Assembly (NCBI GenBank): GCA_950295325.1
Contig: OX485804.1
Span: 54,190,001 to 54,254,000, forward strand
Reading direction: 5' to 3'
Origin: Polytrichum commune
Taxonomy: Eukaryota; Streptophyta; Polytrichopsida; Polytrichales; Polytrichaceae
DNA length: 64,000 nucleotides
The notes beneath the pieces were generated by a model. It saw only the letters and a list, made by a program, of their open reading frames with translations. It searched no databases and was not told the origin of the DNA. This document shows, in pieces, positions 23,950-34,206 of this stretch. Each line of letters opens with the position of its first letter. Position 1 is the first letter of the stretch. Position numbers and translations under genes: made by a program.

Positions 23950-25688
23950 TGTGAGCCCAAGATTGTGCCCACATGTCTTCTTTCCCTTTTCGAATATTAA
24001 AATCTAATGTTTGGTATGCTTGAGTAGTTAAAAGAAACAAGAGCTTAGATTTAGTTAAGTTTAGTTTGATATGTGTTAAGTTATAGTTAGCCAAGTGTTG
24101 TGAGACTCAATATTATTAAGGTAAAACCAAAAACATGAGTGTAGTTAAAATGAAATGTGAGGGATGATAGGTTGGAAGTGGCTTAGGTCAGTTAATTGTT
24201 TGTTTAGTGCTAGTGTTGTGTTCATTTGAAGGGGGGTCCCTCCTTAATTGTGGATTAGGCCCTGGATTTTGGGATCCAGGGAGGGGTCCCCTATGAAGCT
24301 CAGTGAGTGCTCTCATTCAGGCACAGGGGGAAGAGGGAGATGGGGAAAAGACTATGGGATGGCGGAGGTGCTGCCGAATTTCACAATTTCGCTCCTGGTG
24401 CTTGCATATGGATGTGTGGGAAGGCAGGCAGGCGCAATGCCCAGCTCACCTTAGCCCGGCCGCTAGTGATTCGGGGATTGAGGAGGTCTCTCAGGGGGAG
24501 CAGGGGCTCTGAGCAGAAGTTTTCTGGCACTCGGCCTTAGGGCCATCCTCTATCGCCAACAGACCTGAAGAGATTGAGAGCTTGGAGGCAAGGAGAGAAC
24601 AACCATCGCAGTGCAACATTGATGCAAGCTGCTGACTCGTTGTAGGGAACTAGGGGAAAACCCGGGAGAACCGACCTGCTTGAAGCACTACTTGGCTTGT
24701 GTGTGTAGCTGCTCTGGATTCGATGGCTCGGGTTGTGGTTGGACATTCGGGGAAATTGATTCTGAGGGACTGAGAATTATTGTATTGCCGCTGTGACAAT
24801 GCGGGGTCGTTGGGCGAAGTTGGCCCTCTGATTTACTGGAATTATGCGAAGTCAAGGATTATTTTGGGCCGCTGCTTGTTTTTGAGCGCTGGGGAGTCGG
24901 ATCACTATCATGCACGAAGGGCTCTAGACTGGTGGAATGCTAGTTAATTGAAGTCTACTGCATTGCGGCTGCAACCGCGGTAGATCAACAACCTGTATGG
25001 GCAAAGGCTGGAGGAATTGCAAGGGAAGGGAGGGAGTCGTGTGCAGCTACACTCACAACACTAACTGGGATGGGCTGCCGGGAAGGAGAAGGCCGACAAG
25101 TGTCTAACCTTGGGCTGAGATCGGAGGAGGGGACGAGCCGGGGAAGGAAGAAGGGAGGTGAACTTGCTGGCCGAATTCGATCGGATGCTCCAGGGCACTC
25201 CAAGGTGACTGCCTAATGCTGGATTGCAGGGATCTGCTGCTTCCCAGACATCTGATGTTGTAGTGTTGGCAAATTCCATCCAAATCAGTTCTTCATAGTT
25301 GGTAGTTGCCATGTGCTTGGGGTTGGCAGTGAGGCCATGTCCTGTAAGCATCAACTTGATAGCCGAAGGAAGGGCCCTGGTGGTGCTAAGGCTGAGGAGT
25401 GGTCACATGGTTTAGGTGTAGAGTTAGTGACTTATAGTGCAATTCAGTGGCGTGGTGTAAGTGTGAAAGTATGGGTTTTGGGTTTGGAGGTAGGTTGTGT
25501 GTTTAGGCAAGAGAGTGGACCAAGTATTTATGAATGCTTGAAGTTTAATAAAGAAATGACATTCACACCAATCCATGCTTAGCTAATACAATGGGGTGCA
25601 TGATTGAGTAATGTGTTACTAAGTGTGAAAGGAGGAGTCCCCACCCGGACTAGGACGCATTCAAGGGTGGGGATGATTCCTGCTCACA
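23950..25688 (+). mobile_element. Solo LTR of the TGTGAGCCC family, copy 4
   Basis: Starts TGTGAGCCCAAGATTGTGCC and ends ...GATTCCTGCTCACA, with an exact 5-bp duplication TAGGG at 23945-23949 and 25689-25693. The 3' block reads ACCCGGACTAGGACGCATTC. The middle (about 24230-25330) is a GC-rich, non-repetitive cassette unlike copies 1-3 but alike in opening to 62.84 kb onward. Open frames in the cassette lack codon structure and I do not regard them as genes. Confidence 0.88.
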
Positions 25689-25885
25689 TAGGGTTTCGGG
25701 AGGGGTCATTGAGCTAAGGACAAGGCCACTTCTTGCTTGGGGTTGCAAGAGGAATGGGCCGTGCTTCTTTGTGAAGATTGTTCAAAGGGGACGTGGATAA
25801 TTCATGTGGGTGGTTGATGCAAGTAATGAATACCGGCATTAGGTGATTTAGTAGTTAGGTTTTGTCACAAAGACCAACATAAATA

Positions 25886-26576
25886 CAGGGTTGTCTATCC
25901 CGACGTCATGACGGTGTCGTGCCGTCATGACGTGTCGTGTCGTGATGGACCCCTCCGTCACGACACAATAGGGTCCACATAGGGTCAACCTAGGGGGAAG
26001 CTAGTAGGGTGGGTAAAATACTTACCTTTTTGCCAAGGTGGCGTCCTATGTGGCAGAAAAGGTCGACGTGGATGTGGATATGTCTAGCGCCAGGTAAACC
26101 ATTTTGCCATTTTGTTTATCATTCTATTAAAATCAAAGTAGTAAAATATGACTAAGGAGGGTGTGGGGCGGACAGGGGACGAGGGTGGGGTGGACGGGGG
26201 GGAACGGGGCGGACGAGGTCGGGAACGGGGGCGGACGGGGCGGGAACGGGTGCGGGAATGGGTGCGGGAATGGGTGCGGACGGGGGGAACGGGTGCGGGA
26301 ACGGGTGCGGACGGGGGGAACGGGGGGAACGGGGGCGGACGGGCGCTATTAATTTTTTCCCCACTTTACCTCTACTTTGTTGACATGTCATCACACATGG
26401 ACATCTTACATCCTACGTGTCCGAAATGGGGTAATGTAATTACACACAGAATTTGGTAAAATTCAAGTCCGTCAGGATAAAGACAACATCCGGCATAATG
26501 TTGTGACGGATACGTGTCGTGACGTGACGACATTATGCTGAGATTAGCCTCCGTCACAACACAATAAACAACCCTG
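25886..26576 (+). mobile_element. hAT-type MITE, copy 1
   Basis: Terminal inverted repeats CAGGGTTGTCTATCCCGACG (left) and ...AATAAACAACCCTG (right) begin with the CAGGG typical of hAT elements. Flanking octamers CATAAATA (25878-25885) and TATAAATA (26577-26584) are an 8-bp duplication with one change. The interior has inverted ACGTCATGACG-rich arms and a G-rich minisatellite (about 26150-26345). There is no transposase, so it is mobilised in trans. Confidence 0.88.
26150..26345. repeat. GGGGCGGACGGG / GGGGGAACGGG minisatellite
   Basis: Variable short units of GGGAACGGG, GGACGGGG and GGTGCGG lie inside the hAT MITE. Frames across it give Gly/Arg or Pro/Arg runs only. The homologous part of the second copy (60390-60620) is a C-rich mirror with different unit order. 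Confidence 0.85.
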
Positions 26577-26929
26577 TATAAATATTTGTTGAAATTGAGA
26601 TTGTGCTCAAAACTCCTCCTATCTTTATTTGTTTTGTGCATTTCACGTTGACCCTACATCCTTTTGGCTGCTTGTCACATTAGTGGTTTTGTGTGTTTGA
26701 TTGTGGAAGCAGCAATAGATGTTTACACAAAATTCTTCATGAATTGAATTATTGGTTCTAAATAGAGAGCATAATGCTCATCTTGTCTCCGAATTAAGTT
26801 GTGGCTATCACTAAAGGATGTATAGAAGACACTAATTAACAAGTGGAATAAAATGGGTCAAGTAGCTTTCTTTTCTTCACAATACTACAAGTTTTGATTG
26901 TTGTCAGAACTATACGATGTAGGCAAGGG

Positions 26930-27290
26930 AAGTCAAGACAAGAATACACTTGAAGCTAGAATTGTCAAGAAAGTGGTAGACCAAAAAAATCAACTCCGAT
27001 TTTGGTTTGGTTTCTTGGGAGGGTTTATAAAATGTGTAGAATATGAAATTGTTATGTGGAGTATAGGGATCTAATTGGCATGATAGACCGTCCGTCAAAC
27101 ATGAAAATTGGCTTATCTTGGTATAAAAAGGAACCAACAACAAGTGGACTTACAATCTTATTGATCATTGGATGAAAAACATAGAAATAATGGTTGCACT
27201 AGTTTGTATGACATATGTTGTAGACTTAGATGCTTATGGGTTACATCCGGGGGATGAAAAGTGTTCAACGACTTTATTGATGAGTGCTAG
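26930..27290 (+). pseudogene. Family X reading frame, frameshifted copy
   Basis: Pieces in different frames (KKVVDQKNQLRF, then DRPSNMKIGLSWYKKEPT, then NNKWTYN-like and MTYVVDLDAYGLHPGDEK) match the frame at 15151-15500 in order. Frameshifts and a stop interrupt it. Confidence 0.55.
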
Positions 27291-27479
27291 GGTTTTATAT
27301 TATACATATGATAGGGGTTCATTATTATTCAAACATATATTTCCATACTCATGTTAATAAATATATGTGAATGTAATTTTTTTATGTATACAAATTGTCA
27401 CTTGTAATTTTATCATTGGAATTGTATGTCTATTGCTTGATTTTAGAACCAAACCAACCAAAAAAACAAAACAAAACAA

Positions 27480-28000
27480 AAAGATCATAAACCCTCAAAA
27501 CCACTTTTGGACTACCCTTGGCATGTACAACGCAAAAAGAACACAAACATTAAAGTTCAGATATGCCCAATATATGGGTAAGCACTCACCTTAACCCAAA
27601 TTATACACTATGCCCAAAAAATGCAATAAACACATGGCCACATATATTGTCCACATGCTCAAACCACCCCACCGAAAATCATACGATCCATAGAATTCAC
27701 CTCTTGCCATGACAAATTTCCCATCATTACCTTCGTAGAAACCCAACAAATACAACCTCATACAAACGCTAAGAAACTCATGATGGACGGTCAACCCAAT
27801 CATCACTATTTCCATAGGTTTAAGTAAAAACATTCATGAACACTCAACTCAAACACTAGAACACCTCAAAACGCCCCAAATGAGATGAACAGAAGAAGAA
27901 AATACATATATCAAAGACCCACCAAATAAATCACATACCTAGTTCTAAACATAGGAAAACTAGATAACAAACAAAGCCCCCATAGACCCACCATAAGAGA
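27480..28000 (+). pseudogene. Probable continuation of the LINE RNase H region
   Basis: Right of family X the A/C-rich composition resumes, and YNAKRTQTLKF (about 27520-27560) resembles the second part of the RNase H domain that follows CIYTDG in plant LINEs. This assignment is weak and rests mainly on position and composition. Confidence 0.3.
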
Positions 28001-28004
28001 CTAA

Positions 28005-28402
28005 GGGTGAGTTTCCATGTAGGCCACTCGTCCACTAGATTCTAGTGTGAATAAGAACAAACCTGCCCAAATGTAGAGGGAATTTAGTGGGGTAGGGTTC
28101 GTATGTATCAACTAGCTACTCCCATCTTCTCAAACTGGGCCCACCTACTAACGTCCTCCTCCAGGTTAAAACCTCCTCCTTCTAAAACCGGTCTTCAAAA
28201 CCTTTGGCCACCATCACTTGTAGATTGAAGATTCTTTAGTGAACGCACAAAAGTTTGGTGGCATGTGTTCATGGCCCTCGACATTCTAGTGGACCGCCAT
28301 AATGTGGTTGGATGGTGGCTTACATTTTAAGTACATGCGAACACCTCTGATCCACTCTTTTCTAGAATCCAGTGGGCAAGCAACCTACATGGAAACTCAC
28401 CC
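28005..28402. mobile_element. PIF/Harbinger-type (Tourist-like) MITE 1
   Basis: Left end GGGTGAGTTTCCATGTAGG and right end CCTACATGGAAACTCACCC are perfect over 19 bp, and the inverted match continues imperfectly for about 45 bp (CCACTAGATTCTAG versus CTAGAATCCAGTGG). Both sides carry TAA (28002-28004 and 28403-28405), the 3-bp TWA duplication of this superfamily. Non-coding, 398 bp. Confidence 0.92.
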
Positions 28403-28831
28403 TAACCCCTCCCATTGACCACATGACCTATTGTTACTCAAAGGAGCCCACCTTCCAAAAGGAAGGAAATAACCCTACCTTGAAGTTTGATTACACATGA
28501 TTAGGGTGTGGAAGAATAGGCTCCCATTCACGACAGTGTAAAATTATAGCAATGATGTTATTCCTATATTAGATTACTATCACTCCTTTAGTACACACAG
28601 TGCAGCTCAGAAATGATTTTGGTTACATATCCAACTTGAAATATTTGTAATTGATAAGTGCTCAGTATTCAATAACTGAATGCTTAAAAGTCAAGATGAA
28701 GATCAGGTACAAATATTTTTATACTCAAACAATTGAGCAGTTTGCATTTTGTGCTTGGGCCTATACACGTGACCATAGCAAAATCTTCAGGTTGTGATCT
28801 GTAGGGAGAAGAAACCAGTGTTGTGCGGGTA

Positions 28832-29580
28832 CTGTTCCCCCTCTTTAGTATGACATGTTTGGGAAACACAAAAAAGTCGTATTATCGAGGTGTGGTCTTC
28901 TCATCAATATGACAAATGGTGTAAAGTTGTTGAATTATTGAGGGACTACGAAAACATAAGTAATATGAGCTTTAAAATATATACGAGTTTAAGCAATATA
29001 GATGGTATGAAATAATAACTTATAACTCCAAACAAATATAAATATTTTCAAGAACTCTTCAAATAGGAGTCCAAAGATCTATGGCGTTGCCCACCCAAGT
29101 TAGCAATTGTCGTCTTATCTAAATTCCCTACTAACTTTTGGAAACTAATAATGTCATTAACATCAAAAATATAAAAGAGTTCTTTAATAAGAAACTAGAC
29201 AACAACGATGCATGACGTTTAGCATCAAGATACTGGTGATACTATATCACCCGTGTACAAGGCAATATACTAGGCAAGAGGCCACTCTAACCCTAACCAT
29301 GTCCATTCCACACTAGTAACCCTAATTATCACTAAGTTCCCAATGATAATTGAAGTTTCCAAGTAGTTCCCAAGTGGAAAAGGATGTACTTTAGATGTAC
29401 ATAACATAGATGAAAGGAATTTTAGCATTAACTACCTCTTTACTATGACAAAACAAAGATTCTAAATGTTGCATTATCAAGTGCCGTAGTCGTGTAAAAA
29501 AGGGAATTTTGAACGGAAAAGTTTGGTCTCGCAAAAATGTGTCGTAATATCAAGGGTGTCGTATTAACAAGGTTAGACTG
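28832..29580. mobile_element. pogo/Tc1-like non-autonomous element A
   Basis: The right end ...GGGTGTCGTATTAACAAGGTTAGACTG is followed by TA (29581-29582), and its inner copy GTCGTAATATCAAGG repeats the motif. The left end is weaker: TA at 28830-28831, then CTGTTCCCCCTCTTTAGTATGACA, with an inner GTCGTATTATCGAGG near 28877-28891. The end style resembles the element at 31659. No transposase frame. Confidence 0.5.
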
Positions 29581-29599
29581 TATCATTTCTTTCATATAT

Positions 29600-30045
29600 A
29601 GTCCACCCTCTATAGATGTTACACCTATAAGTGTTAACCCTCTCTAAATGTTAACTTTCTTCTACTCCCCACATATTGCACACTATAAATGTTAAACGTG
29701 TTAATTGTTAACAAAATTGTACTCCCTTCTTTGTAAATTTGACTCTATAAATGTTAACGAATGAAATACAACCATAATATGGATGATAAAAACTACACAT
29801 CCATATTATTGATTCATACTTCACCCGTGATTTGTAAACTTGATATTGAATAAAGTTTTGATTGGGTTTGCAATTTTATGAATGGTATTCTCTCACAAGG
29901 ACTCTTCACAATTGCTTATATTTATAAATGTTAAGATTTGTATATTGCTCAAAAAAGTAATTTTATAATTGTTAACTGTTAACACCTCTATAAATGTTAA
30001 CTTTGATCCACTCCCGAGGGTTAACATTTATAGAGGGTAGACCTT
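29600..30045. mobile_element. pogo/Tc1-like non-autonomous element B
   Basis: Left end AGTCCACCCTCTATAGATGTTA and right end TAACATTTATAGAGGGTAGACCT are inverted with a few changes, bordered by TA on both sides. Many internal copies of TATAAATGTTAAC, in both orientations, suggest subterminal protein-binding repeats. Confidence 0.72.
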
Positions 30046-30352
30046 ATCAGTGCATAAGGCTATTGAAAAAACATGTAGAATTTGATACCAAATTAACTCA
30101 CTCAGGCCAGGAGTAAGGCCGGCCTTCTCCCTTTCCGAAGGGAGACCAGTCGGCCACATGCGTCTGACACTTGCGAATGTCCAGCCATGGATAGAATCCC
30201 AACGACCCAGTTGTCCAATTCAGCCGGATCATGCAATCCAAAAGCCACCATTCGCATTCTGCCACATATTGTGATATATGTATATGTATGAATCCGTAGT
30301 CCACTTGCTTGATTGTTTTTCCAATCAAGCAATGTTCGCATTGGACTAGTTA

Positions 30353-30841
30353 GGGCCCCTTCACACATGAGACTGCGAGCCCGTAACCATATTACACTTC
30401 AAGCACTCTCATTGGTGGAAAACGCGGAGCTGGTCCAAGTTCGCTTCACACTACGCTTGAGGGGCCCACGGAGTATGTGAATGCAAGATGGATGTAAAGT
30501 CTATACGGATTCCTACATGCCATCGAATGGATCATGTTTCATGGTCACTTGGACTATTTTCAATAACCACTTCTTGGAGGTAGGCCGGGAGATTACGGCA
30601 CTCCGAACGCTCACAACTGTTGATTTATTCTATTTTATCATGCGTGAGGACCCGCGTGAATAGAAATTTATTGAAATAGCATTTGGTTGAGGGCCCAGTC
30701 ACATATGACTTCACACTACACTTGAGGGCATGTGACCACACTACATGATTTTGGAGGTGTGTTGGGATGGCTTTTGGATGCTTTCTTTTGGGCTCTCACA
30801 ATTTCATGGTCATGGCTCTTGGCTCGTGTGTGAAGTGGCCC
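30353..30841. mobile_element. PIF/Harbinger-type MITE 2
   Basis: Left end GGGCCCCTTCACACATGAG and right end CTCGTGTGTGAAGTGGCCC are inverted with two differences. TTA flanks both sides (30350-30352 and 30842-30844), again a TWA duplication. Internally ACTTCACACTACRCTTGAGG occurs twice. Non-coding, 489 bp. Confidence 0.85.
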
Positions 30842-31044
30842 TTATTGGTGCAACTTGTCGAAACAAAATTTAAATTATCTGAAACTTCTGTCAAACACAC
30901 ATTTAAAGAAATAAACACTATTGCTATACAATATGCCGGATCAATCCTTCTACATAAAAGACGATTAGAAAACAACCAATCAATACCAATAGAATAAAAA
31001 GACGGGGGTAGTGGTGAAGACCACTATTTATTTTAAACAATTTG

Positions 31045-31255
31045 CATGGTGTCAGCACTTGTCTCAGGAAGATGGGTAGGGGCCGGTTGGTTGGTACAAC
31101 TTTCCTGCCTATGATAAATTCACTAGCAGCACCAAGTCATGGATATTACAATAACGCTCAGACGGACCCAACAAGATTCGAACCCGGACCGTTTAATTGT
31201 AACACAAACATCCTCCTCCAACCAACTAGGAACCATGACTTGGCGACCATCAACA
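31045..31255 (-). mobile_element. tRNA-derived SINE
   Basis: On the minus strand a box A-like AGTTGGTTGGAGGAGGATG (31212-31228) is followed by a box B GGTTCGAATC (31174-31184), a typical RNA polymerase III internal promoter. The tRNA-like head leads into an unrelated body (…CATGACTTGGTGCTGC…). It cannot fold into a functional tRNA, so a SINE is the best call. A CCAAGTCATGG/CCATGACTTGG pair brackets the promoter. Confidence 0.65.
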
Positions 31256-31658
31256 TAAAAAACTTCGTTTTAAATCATTACAAATGATGTAAATACTTGA
31301 TAATGACTACTGTGTGTTACTTTTACTTGTTTCTGGTTACTAAAGTGTCTATTCCCGGAAGGGGAGAGTAGTCTTGTACCAATGTTTCTTTGCCCAGTGG
31401 GCACTGGCTCATTGTCAAGACGAACAAACACTTTATTCACGCCGGCCTTGCAAGAGGACCGGAGTTTCTATCTATTTGCAACTTGTCAAATGGTGAACAA
31501 CACTCAAGCTGAGTATATTCAAAATATGGGAGAAACCAAAAATAATAGGAGCATAATGTCCGACGAATTCCTTGCCTCACAATGCATGGATACGCAACCA
31601 TGTAATGTTATGCTAAGGTCATGGCATTAAAAGTATTTACAAAATGTCGGTAGATATA

Positions 31659-32304
31659 CAGTAACCTCCCGCTTAAGTACACACCCGTTTAAGTACGCAT
31701 CCCGGCTAAGTACGCATTTTTTGGCAAAAAAATTAGGGTTCAAGATTTCTTAGTTGAACACGTCGTGAATTGTCATTTGGCGGAAGTTTTGAAGTTTATT
31801 GTGTTTGGCTTTGAGGCCAACCGCTCGGATCTTGCTCTGAAATGATTCAAACGATTTCTTAAGGCCATCAAATGTTTCCTAAGTCTGCTTCTGCTTGAAC
31901 TTCAAGGCAGAGCATATAATCCTCGATGTCAAGAACCTACTTATAAAGAGAATCAAAACCCTACAATATAACTCCATTTTCTAAACCGACATTCAGTCCC
32001 TGAGTGTTAACATCGCCTTCACTAACGATGTACTCTCGGGCTAGAGCCCTTTTGCTCGGAGATTCGTTCTGCCAAGCTTCAAGATGATTTCGCAACGTTG
32101 TTGCTCATTGAGACACGTTCCGTTTGGTTTCTTTGACATTGTAGGGAAACACAAAGCGATTTGGGAAACCTTAACCCCTAAAGTACACACCTACCGGCTA
32201 TAGCGAAACACAAGCAATTTGGGAAACCCTAAAGTACACACCTACCAGCTAAGTACTCACAAACTGTGCATGTTCAAGTTGCGTACTTAAGCGGGAGGTT
32301 ACTG
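31659..32304. mobile_element. pogo/Tigger-like non-autonomous element C
   Basis: Left end CAGTAACCTCCCGCTTAAGT and right end ACTTAAGCGGGAGGTTACTG are perfect inverted repeats (22 bp including the next two bases), each bordered by TA (31657-31658, 32305-32306), as in the Tc1/mariner-pogo group. The end also repeats internally (GGCTAAGTACGCA, GCTAAGTAC). The interior, 646 bp overall, holds no transposase frame that I can recognise. It lies directly against the outer left edge of the giant transposon. Confidence 0.9.
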
Positions 32305-33065
32305 TAGAGGGTATACCATTAACTTATGCATTGCTTTACATTGTGCAATTATCATGTATCAATACAATGTATAATATGGTATCTAGTGTCATGTACACTA
32401 TTTGCCCTTATTGGTGAAACATGTACTCTAGATTAGATGCCTAGAGTGTCACAAATTTGTCACATCCACTAATTGCAAAATATGTTACTATTTGTTAACA
32501 TGAGTAGTTTTTTGGAGTGAAAAAACGTATTTGTATTATAGCATTTACAGTAGCACATTGGGATACTTGAGATGATTATTTTGCATTTCAGTATACAAGG
32601 GGAAGATATTATTGAGCGTACTAATAGCAAGTGTCATGTGTTTAGGATTTTAGTATGCAAGAGGAAAATATTCTTGAACACACTAATGCCAAGTGTCATT
32701 TTGTGTACACTTTAATCAACTTATAGATCACTGTGTAACATAGGCATATACCTCATACACACTACCTATTGAACATACTCATGCCAAGATATTACCTAGT
32801 GAGAGCACGTGAACTCCAAGTGTCATGAGGTGACACTAAGAATGACGTTATTGATCATTAGTGTAAACTACACTAAATATGATATTTAGTGTCACTTATT
32901 CTTTGGAATTACATAATGCTATATCTATTTACTGTATATCTTGTATTTTACCAACATGTGTTAAATTGGTTGTTTGGACACTATAGAACATTAACAACTT
33001 TACTTGGTAAAACACTACATCAATGGGAGAAAAAATACAGCATTGTGTAAATCTGGACGACACTT
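32305..33065. other. Left subterminal region of the giant element
   Basis: Non-coding and AT-rich. The motif AGTGTCA/AAGTGTCAT occurs at least seven times on the plus strand (near 32384, 32444, 32630, 32691, 32819, 32888), and its reverse complement TGACACTA appears in the right subterminal region (49282). The inverted placement at the two ends is what transposase-binding subterminal repeats look like. Confidence 0.55.
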
Positions 33066-33094
33066 GTATGTGAGCGTAGAGCGGAGAGCGGAGA
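33066..33094 (+). repeat. Left inner terminal inverted repeat of the giant element
   Basis: Perfect 29-bp inverted partner of 49173-49201. It contains GCGGAGA-type repeats that continue after a spacer (GAGCGGAGAGCGTAGAGG to 33118). A 12-bp tandem repeat (ATTCCAAGAATA, about four copies, 33155-33210) follows, and together these could be transposase-binding sites. Confidence 0.9.
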
Positions 33095-33577
33095 TTTGGA
33101 GAGCGGAGAGCGTAGAGGAAATAAAAATAGTAAACTTGTCAGACTAAAATTAGGATATTCCAAAATAGCCAAGAATATTCCAAGAATATTCCAAGAATAT
33201 TCCAAGAATTTGACAATAATAGTAAAAAAATTGGACCTATTTCCGTGGGATGTATAGGTCATAAAATAAAAACCCTGAATTTGAAATGGTCTCATTAAGT
33301 TTGGAAACCGTGAGGTGGTTGAATTATTAAAACCAATGATGACTACAAGAAAAATCAATGAAAATGGATTTTTTGAGATTGGTATAATTGAAGAATGAGT
33401 CAATCAATATACAAAGGAATCAAAATAATAAACTTGCTTGGTTTTTATTCATCACTTTTCTCTTTGTCTTATATGTGAGTCTATTCTATAGCTTGGACTT
33501 TAGCAATTATCGTTTGTGGCCGAATAGATTATAAATTGGACTCATACCCAACATAATTGTATATACAGTTGCACACA

Positions 33578-34045
33578 ATGGGAGATGAGAGAGACATGTT
33601 TGCTGGATTAGGATGGGAGAAGGAAATTAGAAGTCTAGGAGATCCTCATATTCCATTTAATCCATCGCCGGAATTTGAGTTTGCTGCTGGAAATCAAAGT
33701 AGTGATGACTACGAGCTGACTCCATTTTCGCAGTCTACACAAGCATGGAGGTGGAGGGTGCAGGAGGAGCAAAAACAATATGAGAAAAAGGAAAAAAGGC
33801 AGGAAGATGTGCCGGAGAAGGATGTTGATTTAGATGAAGACAAATCGAACGAAACGGAGGAGGAGGTGAAGGTGGAAGGGGAATCTTCGAAGTCTCTTTC
33901 ATTTCGCGAACGGATGAGAGGAATGACGCCGCATCATCTTCCGCTGAAGGATCGAAAGAGAGATAAGACAATTTCTTATATGGATTTGCTTCGACCGGGT
34001 CCACCTCCCTCGCAATCATCTAAGAAGTATGCAAAACGGAAATAG
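33578..34045 (+). CDS. Small charged protein of the giant element
   Basis: A 155-residue protein. The ATG at 33578 (CACACAATGGGA) is chosen because the frame upstream to 33557 has no other ATG. The protein is hydrophilic throughout: residues about 25-60 are polar, about 70-115 are very rich in Glu, Lys and Asp (coiled-coil-like and acidic), and the end is basic (RKRDKT..., KKYAKRK), a possible nuclear-localisation tail. No domain is recognised. It lies just inside the left terminal repeat, converges tail-to-tail with the transposase (161-bp gap), and has an AATAAA at 34090-34095. Position suggests an accessory element protein; an upstream non-coding or coding exon cannot be excluded. Confidence 0.6.
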   Translation: MGDERDMFAGLGWEKEIRSLGDPHIPFNPSPEFEFAAGNQSSDDYELTPFSQSTQAWRWRVQEEQKQYEKKEKRQEDVPEKDVDLDEDKSNETEEEVKVEGESSKSLSFRERMRGMTPHHLPLKDRKRDKTISYMDLLRPGPPPSQSSKKYAKRK

Positions 34046-34206
34046 AGTTGATAGACATAGGAAGCATTGTAATACAAAATTTTGAAGCAAATAAAAATAA
34101 TCATTGAGATTATACCTTTATTATATCAATCAATTATTGCTTCACAAGAGGTCCAGAAATGGACACATATATCATAGCCCAAAGTACTGTTAGGCTGAGA
34201 TAAATC

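Larger units (their letters stand above)
23668..27450 (+). mobile_element. Family X long copy, split by an LTR and a hAT MITE
   Basis: It begins CCCGGGGAATGCACCTTTCA with the family subterminal block, and after a solo LTR insertion (23950-25688) resumes at GTATTAGGG|TTTC, matching the uninterrupted GTATTAGGGTTTT of the copy at 3.7 kb (4059-4071). A hAT MITE occupies 25886-26576. The repeated reading frame follows at 26930-27290, then the family 3' block (TGTATACAAATTGTCACTTGTA near 27385). The right terminal repeat is missing, so the end coordinate is approximate. Net length without insertions is about 1.35 kb. Confidence 0.62.

Noticed and set aside
24248-25582. Several overlapping frames in the GC-rich cassette of LTR copy 4
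   Set aside because: The frames overlap on both strands with similar length, lack recognisable domains, and lie within a solo LTR defined by exact TAGGG duplications.
26148-26459. Gly/Arg-rich and Pro/Arg-rich frames
   Set aside because: They are products of the G-rich minisatellite inside the hAT MITE; the same applies to 60334-60663.
31174-31228. tRNA gene
   Set aside because: Boxes A and B are present, but no acceptor, D or anticodon stems can be paired; it fits a SINE head.
33020-33403. 127-codon minus-strand frame at the left end of the giant element
   Set aside because: It runs through the terminal inverted repeat and the 12-bp tandem repeat. Composition follows the repeats, not a protein.
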